A stretch of 13,989 nt of DNA from DASPWV01 sp046727855. GTDB taxonomy: Bacteria; Acidobacteriota; Vicinamibacteria; Vicinamibacterales; UBA2999. The translations under genes were made by a program, and so were the position numbers. Under the pieces are notes generated by a model. The model was given only the letters and a program-made list of their open reading frames with translations. It did not search any database and was not told where the DNA came from. The stretch lies in contig JBKPDL010000204.1 of NCBI GenBank assembly GCA_046727855.1, positions 1-13,989 on the forward strand, read 5' to 3'. Of this stretch, positions 13,752 through 13,989 are shown piece by piece (the stretch's first letter is position 1; every line of letters begins with the position of its first letter).

Positions 13752-13989
13752 CTCCCCGATCTCCTGATCTCCTGTTTGCCTCTCCCCGATCTCCTGATCT
13801 CCCTGTTTGTCTCTCCCCGATCTCCTGATCTCCCTGTTTGCCTCTCCCCGATCTCCTGATCTTCCCTGTTTGCCTCTCCCCGATCTCTCTGATCTCCCTG
13901 TTTGCCTCTCCCGGATCTCCTGATCTCCCTGTTTGCCTCTCCCCGATCTCTCTGATCTCCCTGTTTGCCTCTCCCGGATCTCTCTGATC
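13752..13989 (-). repeat. Pyrimidine-rich tandem repeat, about eight units, inverted relative to the preceding array
   Basis: Units of the form CTCCCCGATCTCCTGATCTC followed by CCTGTTTGCCT begin at 13752, 13782, 13813, 13844, 13876, 13908, 13939 and 13971 (spacing 30-32), and the array runs off the right edge. Read on the minus strand, each unit has the same modules as the preceding array (CAGGGAGATC, then GGGGAG, then an A-rich end) in slightly different order. The two arrays therefore face each other across 13742-13751 (AAAGTAAATC). Confidence 0.92.

Noticed and set aside
13512..13828. Open frames across the repeat array (Gly/Asp/Gln/Lys-rich peptides)
   Set aside because: They are translations of ~31-bp tandem repeats with no start context; unit length not divisible by three makes the frames drift.
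13558..13989. CRISPR array
   Set aside because: Units are contiguous, degenerate and lack unique spacers; orientation reverses midway and no cas gene is nearby.
1..13989. A new defence, toxin-antitoxin or biosynthetic system
   Set aside because: No nuclease/helicase/effector pairing, small toxin-antitoxin pair or biosynthetic core enzyme was found; the novelty here is rearrangement and relics.

Overview
The window is a GC-rich bacterial chromosome segment, most likely from Acidobacteriota and perhaps class Vicinamibacteria. That placement is inferred from style: fragments of ADOP-type (MacB/FtsX-like) permeases with a PadR regulator, a very long secreted BNR/Asp-box protein, a secreted formamidase-family protein and intergenic simple repeats. 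No rRNA or tRNA gene is present to confirm it. Most genes lie on the minus strand.

Left part (1-4100). A plus-strand ADOP permease C-terminal half enters from the left edge with a frameshift near base 140. It converges on a minus-strand pair, a secreted acetamidase/formamidase-family protein followed by a small His-rich lipoprotein. Next is a 717-bp REP-associated tyrosine transposase (RAYT) element (2526-3242) bounded by 38-bp inverted repeats carrying REP-like palindromes. It ends a few bases upstream of the formamidase start on one side. On the other side it cuts off a decayed minus-strand ADOP permease whose PadR regulator is still intact. The PadR gene has a well-formed promoter embedded in a near-perfect palindrome, probably an autoregulatory operator on a leaderless transcript.

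Middle (4101-7673). A cystathionine beta-synthase gene and an Hsp20 gene lie on the minus strand, separated by a strong hairpin. Divergent from Hsp20 is a secreted alpha/beta-hydrolase-fold protein whose nucleophile Ser is replaced by Ala. A short tandem repeat and a small membrane-anchored or secreted protein of unknown function follow, then a convergent hairpin.

Right part (7674-13989). A 1059-residue secreted Asp-box (BNR) protein is preceded on the minus strand by what looks like the remains of a carboxylate or oxalate utilisation operon. It runs FAH-family 2-keto-4-pentenoate hydratase-like enzyme, then a relic fusing the N-terminus of an acyl-CoA (oxalyl-CoA-like) synthetase to the C-terminus of a ketopantoate-reductase-like protein, then an OxlT-like oxalate/formate MFS antiporter. 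The operon's 5' end abuts a >430-bp purine/pyrimidine-biased tandem repeat array that switches orientation midway, making a large imperfect inverted repeat that runs off the right edge.

Overall this looks like a region under rearrangement and gene decay: one mobile element, three broken genes, a catalytically altered hydrolase and a repeat array. No convincing new defence or biosynthetic system is visible. The most notable signals are the RAYT/REP unit with its two-sided damage, the synthetase::reductase relic upstream of OxlT, the inverted repeat array, the Ser-to-Ala hydrolase and the PadR operator-promoter.
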